Below are positions 11,658 through 21,857 of a DNA stretch of 64,000 bases, one piece after another; position 1 is the first letter of the stretch, and the number at the start of each line of letters is the position of its first letter. The position numbers were made by a program, and so were the translations under genes. This stretch comes from Paraburkholderia antibiotica (GTDB taxonomy: Bacteria; Pseudomonadota; Gammaproteobacteria; Burkholderiales; Burkholderiaceae), in assembly GCF_012927125.1 (NCBI RefSeq), contig NZ_JABBFZ010000001.1, forward strand, positions 248,001-312,000, in the 5' to 3' direction. The notes beneath the pieces were generated by a model. It was not told where the DNA came from. It saw nothing but the letters and a program-made list of their open reading frames with translations, and made no database searches.

Positions 11658-12344
11658 ATGAAACCGATCCGTCCCTTTCACCAGACGCCCGTGATTACGA
11701 TCGACGGCCCCAGCGCTTCCGGCAAAGGCACCGTCGCCGCGATGGTGGCCGCGAACCTTGGCTTTCACCTGCTCGACAGCGGCGCGCTGTATCGGCTCGC
11801 GGCGCTCGCGAGCCTGCGCTATGGCATTGCGGTGGACGACGTCGACGCACACGTCAAGCTGATCGACGACCTCCACATCACGTTCCGCGAGGGGCTCGCG
11901 CAACTCGACGGCGCCGATGTGTCGACCGAAATCCGTGCCGAGGAAGTGGGCAGCCGGGCCTCGGCGATCGCGGTGCACGCGCCGGTGCGAACCGCGCTGG
12001 TGGCGCGCCAGCGGGCTTTCCGCAAGGAGCCGGGACTGATCGCCGATGGCCGCGACATGGGTACCGTGATCTTCCAGGACGCCGTGCTGAAGGTGTTCAT
12101 GACCGCGAGCGTTGAGGCCCGCGCGACGCGCCGGTATAAGCAATTGATCCAAAAAGGATTTTCTGCTAATATGGATGACTTGCTCCGGGATTTGCGTGAG
12201 CGCGACGAGCGTGACAGTCAGCGCGCGGCCGCGCCGCTCAAGCCCGCGGCGGATGCAAAGCTGCTTGATACCTCCGCATTGTCGGTCGACCAGGCGGTCG
12301 AGCAGGTGGTGCAATGGTATGAAGCGCTGGTCCCGCAAGCGTGA
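11658..12344 (+). CDS. cmk: Cytidylate kinase
   Basis: A 228-residue (d)CMP kinase. The P-loop [10 protein letters not shown] is at about residues 16-25, and Asp-Gly-Arg-Asp-Met-Gly-Thr-Val is the conserved nucleotide-binding segment. It phosphorylates CMP and dCMP for nucleotide recycling. It sits between aroA and rpsA, the standard order of this supraoperon. Confidence 0.97.
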   Translation: MKPIRPFHQTPVITIDGPSASGKGTVAAMVAANLGFHLLDSGALYRLAALASLRYGIAVDDVDAHVKLIDDLHITFREGLAQLDGADVSTEIRAEEVGSRASAIAVHAPVRTALVARQRAFRKEPGLIADGRDMGTVIFQDAVLKVFMTASVEARATRRYKQLIQKGFSANMDDLLRDLRERDERDSQRAAAPLKPAADAKLLDTSALSVDQAVEQVVQWYEALVPQA

Positions 12345-12400
12345 CTTCAAGGAAGTAACGCATCGGCGGCCAGGTAGCAGCAGTTCCGTTGCTGGTAGGT

Positions 12401-12430
12401 GCTTCGCGATGGTCGCGAAGCGTTGTTTTT
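12401..12430 (+). terminator. Hairpin with T-tract between cmk and rpsA
   Basis: GCTTCGCG pairs with CGCGAAGC around a 5-nt loop and is followed by GTTGTTTTT. It could end the cmk transcript, or act as partial terminator or leader structure for rpsA, which begins about 100 nt later and whose family is known to autoregulate translation through its leader. Confidence 0.65.
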
Positions 12431-12527
12431 AACCCTTTAACCCCGCGTGACATTCGCATGTTTGCCTAAGCGGCTAACCAGTCCGGTGAGCCAGGCGCTG
12501 CGAAAACCCATGCAAACTCTGATTTTT

Positions 12528-14243
12528 ATGTCCGACCTGCAAACCTCTACCCCGAATACCGAATCTTTTGCGGCTCTGTTTGAAGAGTCGCTGACCAAGC
12601 AGGACATGCGCGCTGGCGAAGTGATCTCCGCCGAAGTCGTGCGTGTCGACCACAACTTCGTGGTCGTGAATGCTGGTCTGAAGTCCGAAGCCTACATCCC
12701 GCTCGAAGAGTTCCTGAACGACGCGGGCGAGGTAGAAGTGCAGGCGGGCGACTTCGTTTCCGTCGCGATCGACGCGCTGGAAAACGGCTATGGCGACACG
12801 ATCCTGTCGCGTGACAAGGCGAAGCGTCTGGCTTCGTGGCTGTCGCTGGAAAAGGCGCTCGACAACAACGAACTCGTGACCGGCACGATCACGGGCAAGG
12901 TCAAGGGCGGCATGACCGTGATGGTCAACGGCATCCGCGCGTTCCTGCCGGGTTCGCTGGTCGACACGCGTCCGGTCAAGGACACGACCCCGTACGAAGG
13001 CAAGACCCTCGAATTCCGCGTTATCAAGCTCGACCGCAAGCGTAACAACGTCGTGCTGTCGCGCCGCGCTGTGATCGAAGCGACCCAGGGCGAAGAGCGC
13101 GCAAAGCTGCTCGAAACGCTGAAGGAAGGCGCGATCGTCGAAGGCGTGGTCAAGAACATCACCGATTACGGCGCGTTCGTGGACCTCGGCGGTATCGACG
13201 GCCTGCTGCACATCACCGACATCGCATGGCGTCGTGTGCGTCACCCGAGCGAAGTTCTGTCGGTTGGCCAGGAAGTCACCGCGAAGATCCTCAAGTTCGA
13301 CCAGGAAAAGAACCGCGTTTCGCTCGGTATCAAGCAACTGGGCGACGATCCGTGGGAAGGCATCTCGCGCCGTTACCCGTCGGGCACGCGCCTGTTCGGT
13401 AAGGTCACCAACATCACCGACTACGGCGCATTCGTCGAAGTGGAATCGGGCATCGAAGGCCTCGTCCACGTGTCGGAAATGGACTGGACCAACAAGAACG
13501 TTGCTCCGTCGAAGGTTGTCCAGCTGGGCGACGAAGTCGAAGTCATGGTTCTCGAAATCGACGAAGACCGCCGCCGTATCAGCCTCGGCATGAAGCAGTG
13601 CAAGCCGAACCCGTGGGACGACTTCAGCCGCAACTTCAAGAAGGGCGACAAGCTGCAAGGCGCAATCAAGTCGATCACCGACTTCGGCGTCTTCATCGGT
13701 CTGCCGGGCGGCATCGACGGTCTGGTTCACCTGTCGGACCTGTCGTGGTCGGAAACGGGCGAAGAAGCCGTTCGCAAGTACAAGAAGGGCGACGAAGTGG
13801 AAGCGATCGTTCTCGGCATCGACGTCGAGAAGGAACGCATTTCGCTGGGTATCAAGCAGCTCGAAGGCGACCCGTTCAGCAACTTCGTTGCAATGAACGA
13901 CAAGGGTTCGATCGTCGACGGCGTGGTCAAGACCGTGGACGCGAAGGGTGCCGTGGTTCAGCTGTCGGGTGAAGTCGAAGGCTACCTGCGTGCTTCGGAA
14001 ATCGCGCAAGACCGCGTGGAAGACGCTCGCAACGTGCTGAAGGAAGGCGACAAGGTCAACGCGATGATCATCAACATCGATCGCAAGTCGCGCGGCATCA
14101 ACCTGTCGATCAAGGCTAAGGATTCGGCTGAGCAGCAGGAAGCCATCCGTGGCCTCGCTGCTTCGGATTCGAGCGCAGCTGCTACCGGCACGACGAACCT
14201 CGGCGCGCTGCTGAAGGCCAAGCTCGACGGCCAGAACCAGTAA
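12528..14243 (+). CDS. rpsA: 30S ribosomal protein S1
   Basis: A 571-residue protein with six consecutive S1 (OB-fold) RNA-binding repeats, visible as repeated Gly-Ala-Phe-Val-Asp/Glu and Gly-Leu-Val/Leu-His motifs. It binds mRNA leaders and helps them dock on the 30S subunit. The ATG at 12528 (Met-Ser-Asp-Leu-Gln-Thr-Ser) gives the expected length; an in-frame ATG at 12510 would add six residues and cannot be excluded. Codon use is strongly biased, as expected for a highly expressed gene. Confidence 0.98.
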   Translation: MSDLQTSTPNTESFAALFEESLTKQDMRAGEVISAEVVRVDHNFVVVNAGLKSEAYIPLEEFLNDAGEVEVQAGDFVSVAIDALENGYGDTILSRDKAKRLASWLSLEKALDNNELVTGTITGKVKGGMTVMVNGIRAFLPGSLVDTRPVKDTTPYEGKTLEFRVIKLDRKRNNVVLSRRAVIEATQGEERAKLLETLKEGAIVEGVVKNITDYGAFVDLGGIDGLLHITDIAWRRVRHPSEVLSVGQEVTAKILKFDQEKNRVSLGIKQLGDDPWEGISRRYPSGTRLFGKVTNITDYGAFVEVESGIEGLVHVSEMDWTNKNVAPSKVVQLGDEVEVMVLEIDEDRRRISLGMKQCKPNPWDDFSRNFKKGDKLQGAIKSITDFGVFIGLPGGIDGLVHLSDLSWSETGEEAVRKYKKGDEVEAIVLGIDVEKERISLGIKQLEGDPFSNFVAMNDKGSIVDGVVKTVDAKGAVVQLSGEVEGYLRASEIAQDRVEDARNVLKEGDKVNAMIINIDRKSRGINLSIKAKDSAEQQEAIRGLAASDSSAAATGTTNLGALLKAKLDGQNQ

Positions 14244-14264
14244 GTCTGAGAGGTCTGCTGCAGT

Positions 14265-14588
14265 ATGACCAAATCGGAATTGGTCGCCCAGCTGGCTACG
14301 CGATTTCCGCAACTTGTTCTTAAAGATGCGGATTTCGCGGTGAAGACGATGCTCGATGCGATGTCGGAGGCGCTTGCCAAAGGTCATCGTATCGAAATTC
14401 GCGGCTTCGGCAGCTTCGGCCTCAACCGCCGTCCTTCCCGCGTCGGACGCAATCCGAAGTCGGGCGAGAAGGTGCTGGTACCCGAGAAGTACGTACCGCA
14501 CTTCAAGCCGGGCAAGGAATTGCGCGAACGCGTGGATCGTCGCGCGGGCGAGCCGCTGAAGGACGAAGAGCCGGATGACGACCTGTAA
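14265..14588 (+). CDS. ihfB: Integration host factor subunit beta
   Basis: A 107-residue DNABII protein. The family signature Gly-Phe-Gly-Ser-Phe and the beta-arm Arg-x-Gly-Arg-Asn-Pro-Lys-Ser-Gly-Glu are present, as is Pro-His-Phe-Lys-Pro-Gly-Lys-Glu-Leu. IhfB pairs with IhfA to bend DNA sharply and assists sigma-54 promoters, recombination and replication. It follows rpsA by 21 nt, as in most proteobacteria, so it is probably cotranscribed. The acidic tail is slightly longer than in E. coli. Confidence 0.97.
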   Translation: MTKSELVAQLATRFPQLVLKDADFAVKTMLDAMSEALAKGHRIEIRGFGSFGLNRRPSRVGRNPKSGEKVLVPEKYVPHFKPGKELRERVDRRAGEPLKDEEPDDDL

Positions 14589-14891
14589 TGACTCCGCTGT
14601 GCGTCGTGCAGCGTGGCAAAGCTAGCATCAGCGGCCAAAGCCAAGTGGCAAAAGACCATGAAAAGCGCCTTCGGGCGCTTTTTTTTCGTCCGCGTTTTTT
14701 GGGGCGTTGCCGGTGAAGCGCCGGGCCGTAGCGCGATGCGATGAAATCGCCCGCAAGGCTGCTTCCGGCCACGTGCTGCCCAGCCGCGAGGGCATCCATT
14801 ACAATACGGGTCACTTCGGCGCGGGCAACACCGTGGCGCGACGCGTCATCAAGCCGGCGTCACCCCGCAACTGCCGTCAAGAGATCTATTC
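14589..14891. other. Intergenic region ihfB-lapA
   Basis: Apart from the terminator at 14661-14687, this 303-bp stretch holds a TACAAT hexamer at 14800-14805 that could be the -10 of a lapA-lapB promoter; the -35 is poor. No small ORF or RNA was recognised. Confidence 0.45.
14661..14687 (+). terminator. Rho-independent terminator after ihfB
   Basis: AAAAGCGCC pairs with GGCGCTTTT around a TTCG tetraloop, followed by more T residues. This is the textbook form and marks the end of the rpsA-ihfB transcript. Confidence 0.93.
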
Positions 14892-15185
14892 ATGAAATTT
14901 ATCGTCTGGCTGATCCGTGTGCTGGTGTTCGTGCTGCTGCTGGTGCTGGCGCTTTCCAACACGCAAACCGCTACGCTGAATTTCCTCGCCGGCTACATGT
15001 GGTCGGCGCCCTTGATTCTGATTGGCCTCGCGTTTTTCGTGATCGGCCTGCTGGCCGGGCTCGTGTCCGCGATGCCGGCCATGCTGCGTCTGCGTATGGA
15101 GAATGGCCGGCTGCGCCGCGAGTTGCGCGTGGCCCGCGAGACTCCGGTCGCCGTCGAACAGCCGCCGCTGCCGCCGTTGATCTGA
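14892..15185 (+). CDS. lapA: LapA-domain (DUF1049) inner-membrane protein
   Basis: A 97-residue protein with two membrane helices (about residues 4-22 and 38-62), then a basic coiled segment Met-Leu-Arg-Leu-Arg-Met-Glu-Asn-Gly-Arg-Leu-Arg-Arg typical of the LapA/YciS family. In E. coli LapA works with LapB in lipopolysaccharide assembly. Here it lies 69 nt upstream of lapB, the usual arrangement. Confidence 0.9.
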   Translation: MKFIVWLIRVLVFVLLLVLALSNTQTATLNFLAGYMWSAPLILIGLAFFVIGLLAGLVSAMPAMLRLRMENGRLRRELRVARETPVAVEQPPLPPLI

Positions 15186-15254
15186 TCTGTCCTGTGCCGC
15201 GCTCGCTGAGCGCGGCTTTCCGTTTCCGCTTTCCCGCACATTTGCATTAATCGC

Positions 15255-16430
15255 ATGGATCTAGACTTCTGGTGGCTGCTCGTCATACCCGTCGCATTCG
15301 CGTTCGGCTGGATGGCGGCGCGCTACGACCTCAAGACGCTGCTGTCCGAAAGCGCCAACCTGCCGCGTTCGTATTTCCGCGGGCTGAATTTCCTGCTCAA
15401 CGAGCAGCCCGATCAGGCGATCGACGCGTTCATCGAAGTCGTCAAGCTCGACCCCGAAACGGTCGAGTTGCATTTCGCGCTCGGCAATCTGTTCCGCCGG
15501 CGTGGCGAAACCGATCGCGCGATTCGCGTGCATCAGAATCTGTTGAGCCGCGCGGATCTGCCGGTCAGCGAGCGTGATCACGCGCTCTATGAACTCGGCC
15601 AGGACTTCCTGAAGGCGGGTCTGCTCGACCGCGCCGAGGAAACCTTCCGCTCGCTGCAGTCCGGTGACTACGCCCTGGGCGCGCAACGCGCGCTACTGAC
15701 GATCTACGAGATCGAGAAGGACTGGATCAAATCGATCGACACCGCCCGTCATCTCGAAACGATGGGTGCGCCGTCGCTGGACAAGGAAATCGCGCAGTTC
15801 CATTGCGAGCTCGCACAGGAAGCGCTGCAGCAGAAGAATCCGGACGAGGCGCGTCGTCAGCTCGGCCTCGCGCTGAAAGCGAATCCGACCAATGTGCGCG
15901 CGACGATCCTGTTCGGCGACGTCGACGCAGCCGGCGGCGCGCCGGAAGCGGCGATCGAACAATGGCGCCGCGTCGAGGAACAGAACCCCGCGTATCTGCC
16001 GCTCGTCGCCGAAAAGATCATGAAGGCGTATGAAGCGCTCGGCCGCGCGCAGGAAGGGGCCGATTTGCTGACCACCTGGGTCGACCGTCATCCGAGTAAC
16101 GATCTGCTCGACGTCGCCTATCAGCACGTTGCGTCGTTGCGCGGCGCCGATGCCGCACATGCGCTCGCGCGCTCGCAGATGCAGAAGTCGCCGAATCTGG
16201 CTGGCATGACGCGTTTGCTCGAGGCGCAGCAGGCGGTTGCCGAAGAGCCGCGGCGCAGCGAGCTCGAACTGATGCGCACACTGATCCGCCAGCGCACCAA
16301 AAATCTGCCGCGCTATACGTGCCAGAATTGCGGTTTCAGGGCGCGGCTTTTCTATTGGCAGTGTCCGGGTTGCAGCGGTTGGGAGACCTATGCGCCGCGT
16401 CGCGTCGAACCGATTACGGCGTCGAGCTAA
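15255..16430 (+). CDS. lapB: Lipopolysaccharide assembly protein LapB
   Basis: A 391-residue protein. One N-terminal membrane helix (about residues 4-20) is followed by a run of TPR repeats and a C-terminal rubredoxin-like metal site: Cys-Gln-Asn-Cys-Gly-Phe, then Cys-Pro-Gly-Cys about 15 residues on. In E. coli, LapB (YciM) couples LPS synthesis to transport and promotes FtsH degradation of LpxC. Following genes ugd, hldE1 and hldD make LPS precursors, so this stretch is an envelope-sugar neighbourhood. Confidence 0.95.
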   Translation: MDLDFWWLLVIPVAFAFGWMAARYDLKTLLSESANLPRSYFRGLNFLLNEQPDQAIDAFIEVVKLDPETVELHFALGNLFRRRGETDRAIRVHQNLLSRADLPVSERDHALYELGQDFLKAGLLDRAEETFRSLQSGDYALGAQRALLTIYEIEKDWIKSIDTARHLETMGAPSLDKEIAQFHCELAQEALQQKNPDEARRQLGLALKANPTNVRATILFGDVDAAGGAPEAAIEQWRRVEEQNPAYLPLVAEKIMKAYEALGRAQEGADLLTTWVDRHPSNDLLDVAYQHVASLRGADAAHALARSQMQKSPNLAGMTRLLEAQQAVAEEPRRSELELMRTLIRQRTKNLPRYTCQNCGFRARLFYWQCPGCSGWETYAPRRVEPITASS

Positions 16431-16607
16431 CTCCGCGCCGGCCGGGCTGGCGCACGACGCAACGGCGGCGGTAACGATCGCGCTGCCATCGCGCGGCCCG
16501 GCCCCCGCGGGCCATGCCCGCGTGCGCGGCGGCCGCACCGAATACCGCGAGTTCATCGCCGGGTTTGTGACCGGCGCTCATTCCCGGAACTCTCCACCGG
16601 AACGCAT

Positions 16608-18011
16608 ATGAAAATCACCATCATCGGCACGGGCTATGTCGGCCTCGTCACCGGCGCGTGCCTCGCCGAAATCGGCAACGACGTCTTCTGTCTCGACGTC
16701 GATCAGCGCAAGATCGACATCCTCAACAACGGCGGCGTACCGATTCACGAGCCGGGTCTGCAGGAGATCATCGCCCGTACGCGCGCGGCCGGCCGCATCA
16801 CGTTCTCGACCGATGTCGCGGCGAGCGTCGCGCACGGCGACGTGCAGTTCATCGCGGTCGGCACGCCGCCGGACGAAGACGGCTCGGCCGATCTGCAATA
16901 TGTGCTCGAAGCGGCGCGCAACATCGGCCGCACGATGAACGGCTTCAAGGTGATCGTCGACAAATCGACGGTGCCGGTCGGTACTGCTCAGCGCGTGCGC
17001 GCGGTGATCGACGAAGAGCTCGCGAAGCGCGGTCTCGTCGATAGCGCGCAGCATCGCTTCTCGGTCGTGTCGAATCCCGAGTTCCTGAAGGAAGGCGCGG
17101 CCGTCGATGATTTCATGCGCCCCGATCGCATCGTGATCGGCATCGACGAAGACGAGCCGGGCATCCGTGCTCGCGAAATGATGAAGCGCCTGTACGCGCC
17201 GTTCAACCGTAATCACGAACGCACGCTGTACATGGACGTGCGCTCGGCCGAGTTCACGAAATACGCGGCTAACGCGATGCTCGCGACGCGCATCTCGTTC
17301 ATGAACGAGATGTCCAATCTTGCCGACAAGGTCGGCGCCGACATCGAAGCGGTGCGTCGCGGCATCGGCTCCGATCCGCGCATCGGTTATCACTTTCTGT
17401 ATGCGGGCTGCGGCTATGGCGGCTCGTGCTTCCCGAAGGACGTGCAGGCGCTGATCCGCACCGCGAGCGAAAGCGGCCACAACCTGCGCATTCTCGAAGC
17501 GGTCGAGGAAGTGAACTACGCGCAGAAAGACGTGCTCGTGCGCAAGGTCACCGCGAAGCTCGGCGAGGATCTGAGCGGTCGCACGTTCGCGCTGTGGGGC
17601 CTCGCGTTCAAGCCGAATACCGACGACATGCGCGAGGCGCCGAGCCGTCGTGTGATCGGCGAGCTGCTCGCGCGCGGCGCGACGGTGCGCGCGTACGATC
17701 CGGTTGCCGTGACCGAGGCGCGTCGCGTGTTCGCAATGGATCTGCGCGACGCGCCCGAACAACTCGCGCGCCTTACGTTCACGAACACGCAGGACGAAAC
17801 GCTGACCGACGCCGACGCGCTCGTGATCGTGACCGAATGGAAGGAATTCAAGAGTCCCGATTTCGCGTATCTGAAATCGGTACTGAAGACGCCGCTGATT
17901 TTCGACGGCCGCAACCTGTACGAACCGGACGCGATGACCGAACTCGGCATCGACTACCACGCTATTGGACGCCCCTATGCCCAACCCTCTGAACTTCCGG
18001 CCCATGCCTGA
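16608..18011 (+). CDS. ugd: UDP-glucose 6-dehydrogenase
   Basis: A 467-residue NAD-dependent enzyme that oxidises UDP-glucose to UDP-glucuronate, precursor of aminoarabinose on lipid A and of capsular sugars. The Rossmann motif Gly-Thr-Gly-Tyr-Val-Gly-Leu-Val is at residues 7-14. The catalytic Cys lies in [10 protein letters not shown]. In Burkholderia aminoarabinose is essential and causes polymyxin resistance, a plausible role here. Its 3' end overlaps the next gene. Confidence 0.96.
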   Translation: MKITIIGTGYVGLVTGACLAEIGNDVFCLDVDQRKIDILNNGGVPIHEPGLQEIIARTRAAGRITFSTDVAASVAHGDVQFIAVGTPPDEDGSADLQYVLEAARNIGRTMNGFKVIVDKSTVPVGTAQRVRAVIDEELAKRGLVDSAQHRFSVVSNPEFLKEGAAVDDFMRPDRIVIGIDEDEPGIRAREMMKRLYAPFNRNHERTLYMDVRSAEFTKYAANAMLATRISFMNEMSNLADKVGADIEAVRRGIGSDPRIGYHFLYAGCGYGGSCFPKDVQALIRTASESGHNLRILEAVEEVNYAQKDVLVRKVTAKLGEDLSGRTFALWGLAFKPNTDDMREAPSRRVIGELLARGATVRAYDPVAVTEARRVFAMDLRDAPEQLARLTFTNTQDETLTDADALVIVTEWKEFKSPDFAYLKSVLKTPLIFDGRNLYEPDAMTELGIDYHAIGRPYAQPSELPAHA

Positions 18012-18984
18012 GGCCCGGCCCGAGGCGCCCATGGCCACGCCGGCGCAGAAACTGACGACGGTGCCGCGCGCGCAGCTCGGCGCGGCGCGCGTGCTGGTGG
18101 TCGGCGACGTGATGCTCGACCGCTACTGGTTCGGCGACGTCAACCGCATCTCGCCGGAAGCACCGGTGCCGGTCGTGCACGTGCAACGGCAGGAGGATCG
18201 CCTGGGCGGCGCGGCGAACGTCGCGCGTAACGCGGTTGCGCTCGGCGCGCAGGCGGGTCTGCTGTGCGTGGTCGGTCATGACGAGCCGGGCGAGCGCATC
18301 GTTCAACTGCTCGACGAAAGCGGCGTGACGCCGCATCTCGAGCGCGACCCCGCATTGCTGACGACGATCAAGCTGCGCGTGCTGTCGCGTCAGCAGCAAC
18401 TGCTGCGCGTCGACTTCGAAAATTCGCCGGCGCACGAAGTGCTGCTCGCGGGTCTCGCGCGTTTCGACGAGCTGCTGCCGTCGCACGACGTGATCCTGAT
18501 GTCCGACTACGCGAAGGGCGGCCTCACGCACGTCACGCAGATGATCGCGAAGGCGCACGCCGCCGGCAAGGCGGTGCTGGTCGATCCGAAGGGCGACGAC
18601 TGGGAGCGCTATCGCGGCGCGACGCTGATCACGCCGAACCGCGCGGAATTGCGCGAGGTGGTCGGGCAGTGGAAGTCCGAGGAAGATCTGATCGCGCGCG
18701 TGACGAAGCTGCGCGCCGAACTCGAGTTCAAGGCGCTCCTGCTGACGCGCTCGGAAGAGGGCATGACGCTCTTCTCCGACGACGGCATCCTGCACGCGTC
18801 GGCCGTCGCACGCGAAGTGTATGATGTGTCGGGCGCGGGCGACACCGTGATCGCGACGCTCGCCGCGATGCTCGGCGCGGGTCTGTCGCTCGTCGACGCG
18901 GTCGGACTCGCGAATCGCGCGGCCGGCATCGTGGTCGGCAAACTCGGCACCGCCACCGTCAACTACGACGAACTCTTTTCCTGA
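17977..18984 (+). CDS. hldE1: D-glycero-beta-D-manno-heptose-7-phosphate kinase
   Basis: A PfkB-family sugar kinase of about 335 residues, equivalent to the N-terminal half of E. coli HldE. Visible: [10 protein letters not shown] near the start, Gly-Gly-Ala-Ala-Asn-Val-Ala-Arg-Asn, and the C-terminal Gly-Ala-Gly-Asp-Thr catalytic loop. It makes heptose-1,7-bisphosphate for the LPS inner core. The nucleotidyltransferase half is missing, as is usual in Burkholderia, where it is a separate gene. The ATG at 17977 overlaps ugd by 35 nt; ATGs at 18004 and 18031 are alternatives, none with a strong ribosome site. Confidence 0.93.
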   Translation: MPNPLNFRPMPEARPEAPMATPAQKLTTVPRAQLGAARVLVVGDVMLDRYWFGDVNRISPEAPVPVVHVQRQEDRLGGAANVARNAVALGAQAGLLCVVGHDEPGERIVQLLDESGVTPHLERDPALLTTIKLRVLSRQQQLLRVDFENSPAHEVLLAGLARFDELLPSHDVILMSDYAKGGLTHVTQMIAKAHAAGKAVLVDPKGDDWERYRGATLITPNRAELREVVGQWKSEEDLIARVTKLRAELEFKALLLTRSEEGMTLFSDDGILHASAVAREVYDVSGAGDTVIATLAAMLGAGLSLVDAVGLANRAAGIVVGKLGTATVNYDELFS

Positions 18985-19075
18985 TGCCACCCGCCGGGCG
19001 TGGCCGTCGCCGACGGAGCCGCGCCCCGCGAGGCGTCATCCACCGCTCAATACCGCTCACTATCGCAGGATCATC

Positions 19076-20068
19076 ATGACCGTCATCGTCACCGGCGCGG
19101 CCGGTTTTATCGGCAGCAACCTCGTGAAGGCGCTCAACGAGCGCGGCGAACAACGCATCATCGCCGTCGACAACCTGACGCGCGCGGACAAGTTCAAGAA
19201 TCTGGTCGACTGCGAAATCGACGACTATCTCGACAAGACCGAATTCGTCGAGCGCTTCAAGCGCGGCGACTTCGGCAAGGTGCGCGCGATTTTCCACGAA
19301 GGCGCCTGCTCGGACACGATGGAGACCGACGGCCGCTACATGATGGACAACAACTATCGCTATAGCCGCGATGTGATCGACGTCTGCCTCGCGCAGAACA
19401 TCCAGTTCCTGTACGCGTCGTCGGCGGCGACGTACGGCGGCTCGAGCCGCTTCGTCGAGGAGCGCGAGGTCGAGCAGCCGCTGAACGTGTACGGCTATTC
19501 GAAGTTCCTGTTCGATCAGGTGATCCGCCGCGTGCTGCCTGCCGCGAAGAGCCAGATCGCGGGCTTCCGCTATTTCAACGTGTACGGTCCGCGCGAAACG
19601 CACAAGGCGCGCATGGCGTCGGTCGCGTTTCACAACTTCAACCAGTTTCGCGCCGAGGGCAAGGTCAAGCTGTTCGGCGAGTACAACGGCTATGCGGCCG
19701 GCGAGCAGACGCGCGATTTCATCTCGGTCGAAGACGTCGTGAAGGTCAACCTGTTCTTCTTCGATCATCCGGAGAAGTCGGGCATCTTCAATCTCGGCAC
19801 CGGGCGCGCGCAGCCGTTCAACGACATCGCGAGCACCGTGGTCAACACGCTGCGCGCGTTGAACAACGAGCCGGCGCTGTCGCTCGCGGAGCAGGTGCAG
19901 CGCGGACTGATCGAGTACATCCCGTTCCCCGACGCGCTGCGCGGCAAGTACCAGTGCTTCACCCAGGCCGATCAGTCGAAGCTGCGCGCGGCCGGCTACG
20001 ACGCGCCGTTCCTGAGCGTACAGGAAGGTGTCGATCGTTACGTGCGCTGGCTGTTCGGCCAGGTGTAA
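19076..20068 (+). CDS. hldD: ADP-L-glycero-D-manno-heptose 6-epimerase
   Basis: A 330-residue extended short-chain dehydrogenase. Gly-Ala-Ala-Gly-Phe-Ile-Gly-Ser-Asn is the NADP-binding loop, and Tyr-Gly-Tyr-Ser-Lys carries the catalytic Tyr and Lys. It performs the last step of ADP-heptose synthesis for the LPS core. It lies 91 nt after hldE1, so the two heptose steps are linked. Confidence 0.97.
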   Translation: MTVIVTGAAGFIGSNLVKALNERGEQRIIAVDNLTRADKFKNLVDCEIDDYLDKTEFVERFKRGDFGKVRAIFHEGACSDTMETDGRYMMDNNYRYSRDVIDVCLAQNIQFLYASSAATYGGSSRFVEEREVEQPLNVYGYSKFLFDQVIRRVLPAAKSQIAGFRYFNVYGPRETHKARMASVAFHNFNQFRAEGKVKLFGEYNGYAAGEQTRDFISVEDVVKVNLFFFDHPEKSGIFNLGTGRAQPFNDIASTVVNTLRALNNEPALSLAEQVQRGLIEYIPFPDALRGKYQCFTQADQSKLRAAGYDAPFLSVQEGVDRYVRWLFGQV

Positions 20069-20101
20069 TTAGTACGTCATCCTCTTTAAACTGGAATCTC
20101 C

Positions 20102-20126
20102 CTGACCGGTGATGGTCGCCGGTCAG
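20102..20126 (+). other. Leader hairpin before the ComEA-like gene
   Basis: CTGACCGG pairs with CCGGTCAG across a 9-nt loop, 21 nt ahead of the ComEA-like ATG. There is no T-tract, so it is not a standard terminator; it may be a leader or transcript-stabilising structure. Confidence 0.5.
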
Positions 20127-20147
20127 TGGCAACAGGGAGAGTCCAAT

Positions 20148-20519
20148 ATGTTTCGAAAAGTACTGGTTACCGCGGCGATGCTCGCTGCTTTCGGCCACGC
20201 GTATGCGGCGGTCGACGTCAACACCGCGAACGAGGACGCGCTGCGCGGCATCAAGGGCATCGGCCCGGCGAAGGCCAAGGCGATCCTCGACGAGCGTACC
20301 GCGCACGGTCCGTTCAAGGACCCGACCGATCTCGGCAAGCGCGTCAAGGGCATGGGCGGGCATACCGTCGAGCGTCTGCAGGCGGAGGGTCTCGCTGTCG
20401 GTCCGGCTGGCGCTGCTGCTGGTACGCAGGTTGCGGCGGCACAGACCAAAGAGCCGGCCGCTGCGGTTGCTCATGACGCCGCGCAGAAAAGCGCACCTGC
20501 AGTGGCGGTGAAGAAATAA
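20148..20519 (+). CDS. ComEA-like secreted helix-hairpin-helix protein
   Basis: A 123-residue protein. It has a signal peptide (about residues 1-20, ending Ala-Tyr-Ala), then a helix-hairpin-helix pair: Val-Asn-Thr-Ala-Asn-Glu-Asp-Ala-Leu and Gly-Ile-Gly-Pro-Ala-Lys-Ala. These are the DNA-binding elements of ComEA proteins, which pull incoming DNA into the periplasm during transformation. The C-terminal third is Ala-rich and low in complexity. The ATG at 20148 is preceded by GGGAGA. Whether it functions in DNA uptake here is unproven; many Burkholderia carry such proteins without known competence. Confidence 0.88.
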   Translation: MFRKVLVTAAMLAAFGHAYAAVDVNTANEDALRGIKGIGPAKAKAILDERTAHGPFKDPTDLGKRVKGMGGHTVERLQAEGLAVGPAGAAAGTQVAAAQTKEPAAAVAHDAAQKSAPAVAVKK

Positions 20520-20663
20520 GCCGCCGCGGACCGGCGCGCCTGCACGGTGAAATGCAGGCGCGTCGGTCCGCCATCGTCGTTCGCCGCGTGCTTTCCTTTC
20601 GTGATCGACTCGGGTCACGTCGTCGCGGCGGGCGACCCCTCCTTCAGTGACTACACACACTTT

Positions 20664-20690
20664 CCCGCGGTTCGCAGCCGCGGGCTTTTT
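20664..20690 (+). terminator. Rho-independent terminator after the ComEA-like gene
   Basis: CCCGCGG and CCGCGGG pair around a 7-nt loop and run into CTTTTT, about 145 nt past the stop and 120 nt before cysM. Confidence 0.8.
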
Positions 20691-20809
20691 GCGTGGCGGC
20701 GGCAGTCTGCATCCATGCGGACAGAAGGGCTGCCCGACAGCGCCGGACATCGTGGTTTAGAATCGATAGATTCAAGACACACTTTCGCGTCCCGACCGCT
20801 AGATCCGAT

Positions 20810-21712
20810 ATGGCATACCAAACGATTGAAGACACGATCGGCAATACGCCGCTCGTGCAACTCGTCCGGCTTCCCGACGACGAGATCCGCAGCCGCAACA
20901 ACGTGATCCTCGCGAAGCTCGAGGGCAACAACCCCGCAGGTTCGGTGAAGGACCGCCCGGCGTTGTCGATGATCAAGAAAGCGGAAGCACGCGGGCGCAT
21001 CAAGCCGGGCGACACGCTGATCGAATCGACGAGCGGCAACACTGGCATTGCACTGGCGATGGCGGCCGCGATCCGCGGCTACAAGATGGTGCTGATCATG
21101 CCGGAGGATCTGTCGGTCGAGCGCCGTCAGAGCATGGCCGCGTACGGCGCGCAGATCATCCTGACGCCGGTGAAAGGCGGCATGGAGTACGCGCGCGATC
21201 TCGCCGAGCAGATGCAGCGCGAAGGCAAGGGCATCATCCTCGACCAGTTCGCGAACCCGGACAATCCGGCCGCGCACATCGAAGGCACGGGGCCGGAAAT
21301 CTGGCGCGACACCGAAGGGCGCATCACGCATTTCGTGTCGTCGATGGGCACGACCGGCACGATCATGGGCGTGTCGACCTATCTGAAAACGCAGAACCAG
21401 CAGATCGAGATCATCGGTGCGCAGCCGGAAGAGGGCTCGCGCATTCCCGGCATCCGCAAATGGCCGGAAGCGTATCTGCCGAAGATTTTCGATCGCAGCC
21501 GCGTCGATCGCGTCGAGAACGTGAGCCAGGCCGCGGCTGAAGCGATGGCGCGTCGCCTCGCATCGGTCGAGGGCATCTTCGCGGGCATTTCGTCGGGCGG
21601 CGCGTGCGAAGTCGCGCTGCGTGTCGCGCGTCAGGTCGAGAATGCGACGATCGTGTTCATCGTCTGCGATCGCGGCGATCGTTATCTGTCCACCGGGGTG
21701 TTTCCCGCGTAA
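20810..21712 (+). CDS. cysM: Cysteine synthase B (O-acetylserine sulfhydrylase)
   Basis: A 300-residue PLP enzyme making cysteine from O-acetylserine and sulfide or thiosulfate. The PLP lysine is in Pro-Ala-Gly-Ser-Val-Lys-Asp-Arg; Thr-Ser-Gly-Asn-Thr-Gly is the substrate loop. Arg rather than Pro in the motif following the lysine, and the 300-residue length, favour CysM over CysK. The ATG at 20810 starts Met-Ala-Tyr-Gln-Thr-Ile-Glu-Asp, the normal N-terminus. It is convergent with mltB across a shared terminator. Confidence 0.96.
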   Translation: MAYQTIEDTIGNTPLVQLVRLPDDEIRSRNNVILAKLEGNNPAGSVKDRPALSMIKKAEARGRIKPGDTLIESTSGNTGIALAMAAAIRGYKMVLIMPEDLSVERRQSMAAYGAQIILTPVKGGMEYARDLAEQMQREGKGIILDQFANPDNPAAHIEGTGPEIWRDTEGRITHFVSSMGTTGTIMGVSTYLKTQNQQIEIIGAQPEEGSRIPGIRKWPEAYLPKIFDRSRVDRVENVSQAAAEAMARRLASVEGIFAGISSGGACEVALRVARQVENATIVFIVCDRGDRYLSTGVFPA

Positions 21713-21764
21713 GCGGGCAGGGACGTCGGTTTGCGCGCGTGCCGCTGCGCTCGCGCGAGCCAAT

Positions 21765-21804
21765 AAAAAAAGCGCTGGTCTCTTCACAGAGCCGGCGCTT
21801 TTTT
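21765..21804. terminator. Bidirectional terminator between cysM and mltB
   Basis: An A-run, then AGCGCTGG paired with CCGGCGCT (one G-U pair) and a T-run, so it works on either strand. It separates the convergent cysM and mltB genes. Confidence 0.88.
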
Positions 21805-21857
21805 CATGCGGACGATGCGAGGCGTGCACCGCGCTTCATCGCGCGGTCATTGCTCGA

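Noticed and set aside
12474..14501. 675-codon open frame antisense to rpsA
   Set aside because: It is antisense to a gene with six clear S1 domains, and the product has no motif; strong codon bias of rpsA leaves antisense frames open.
17965..18011. ugd-hldE1 overlap as a frameshift or fusion
   Set aside because: Both proteins have complete domains; the 35-nt overlap only reflects the start choice of hldE1.
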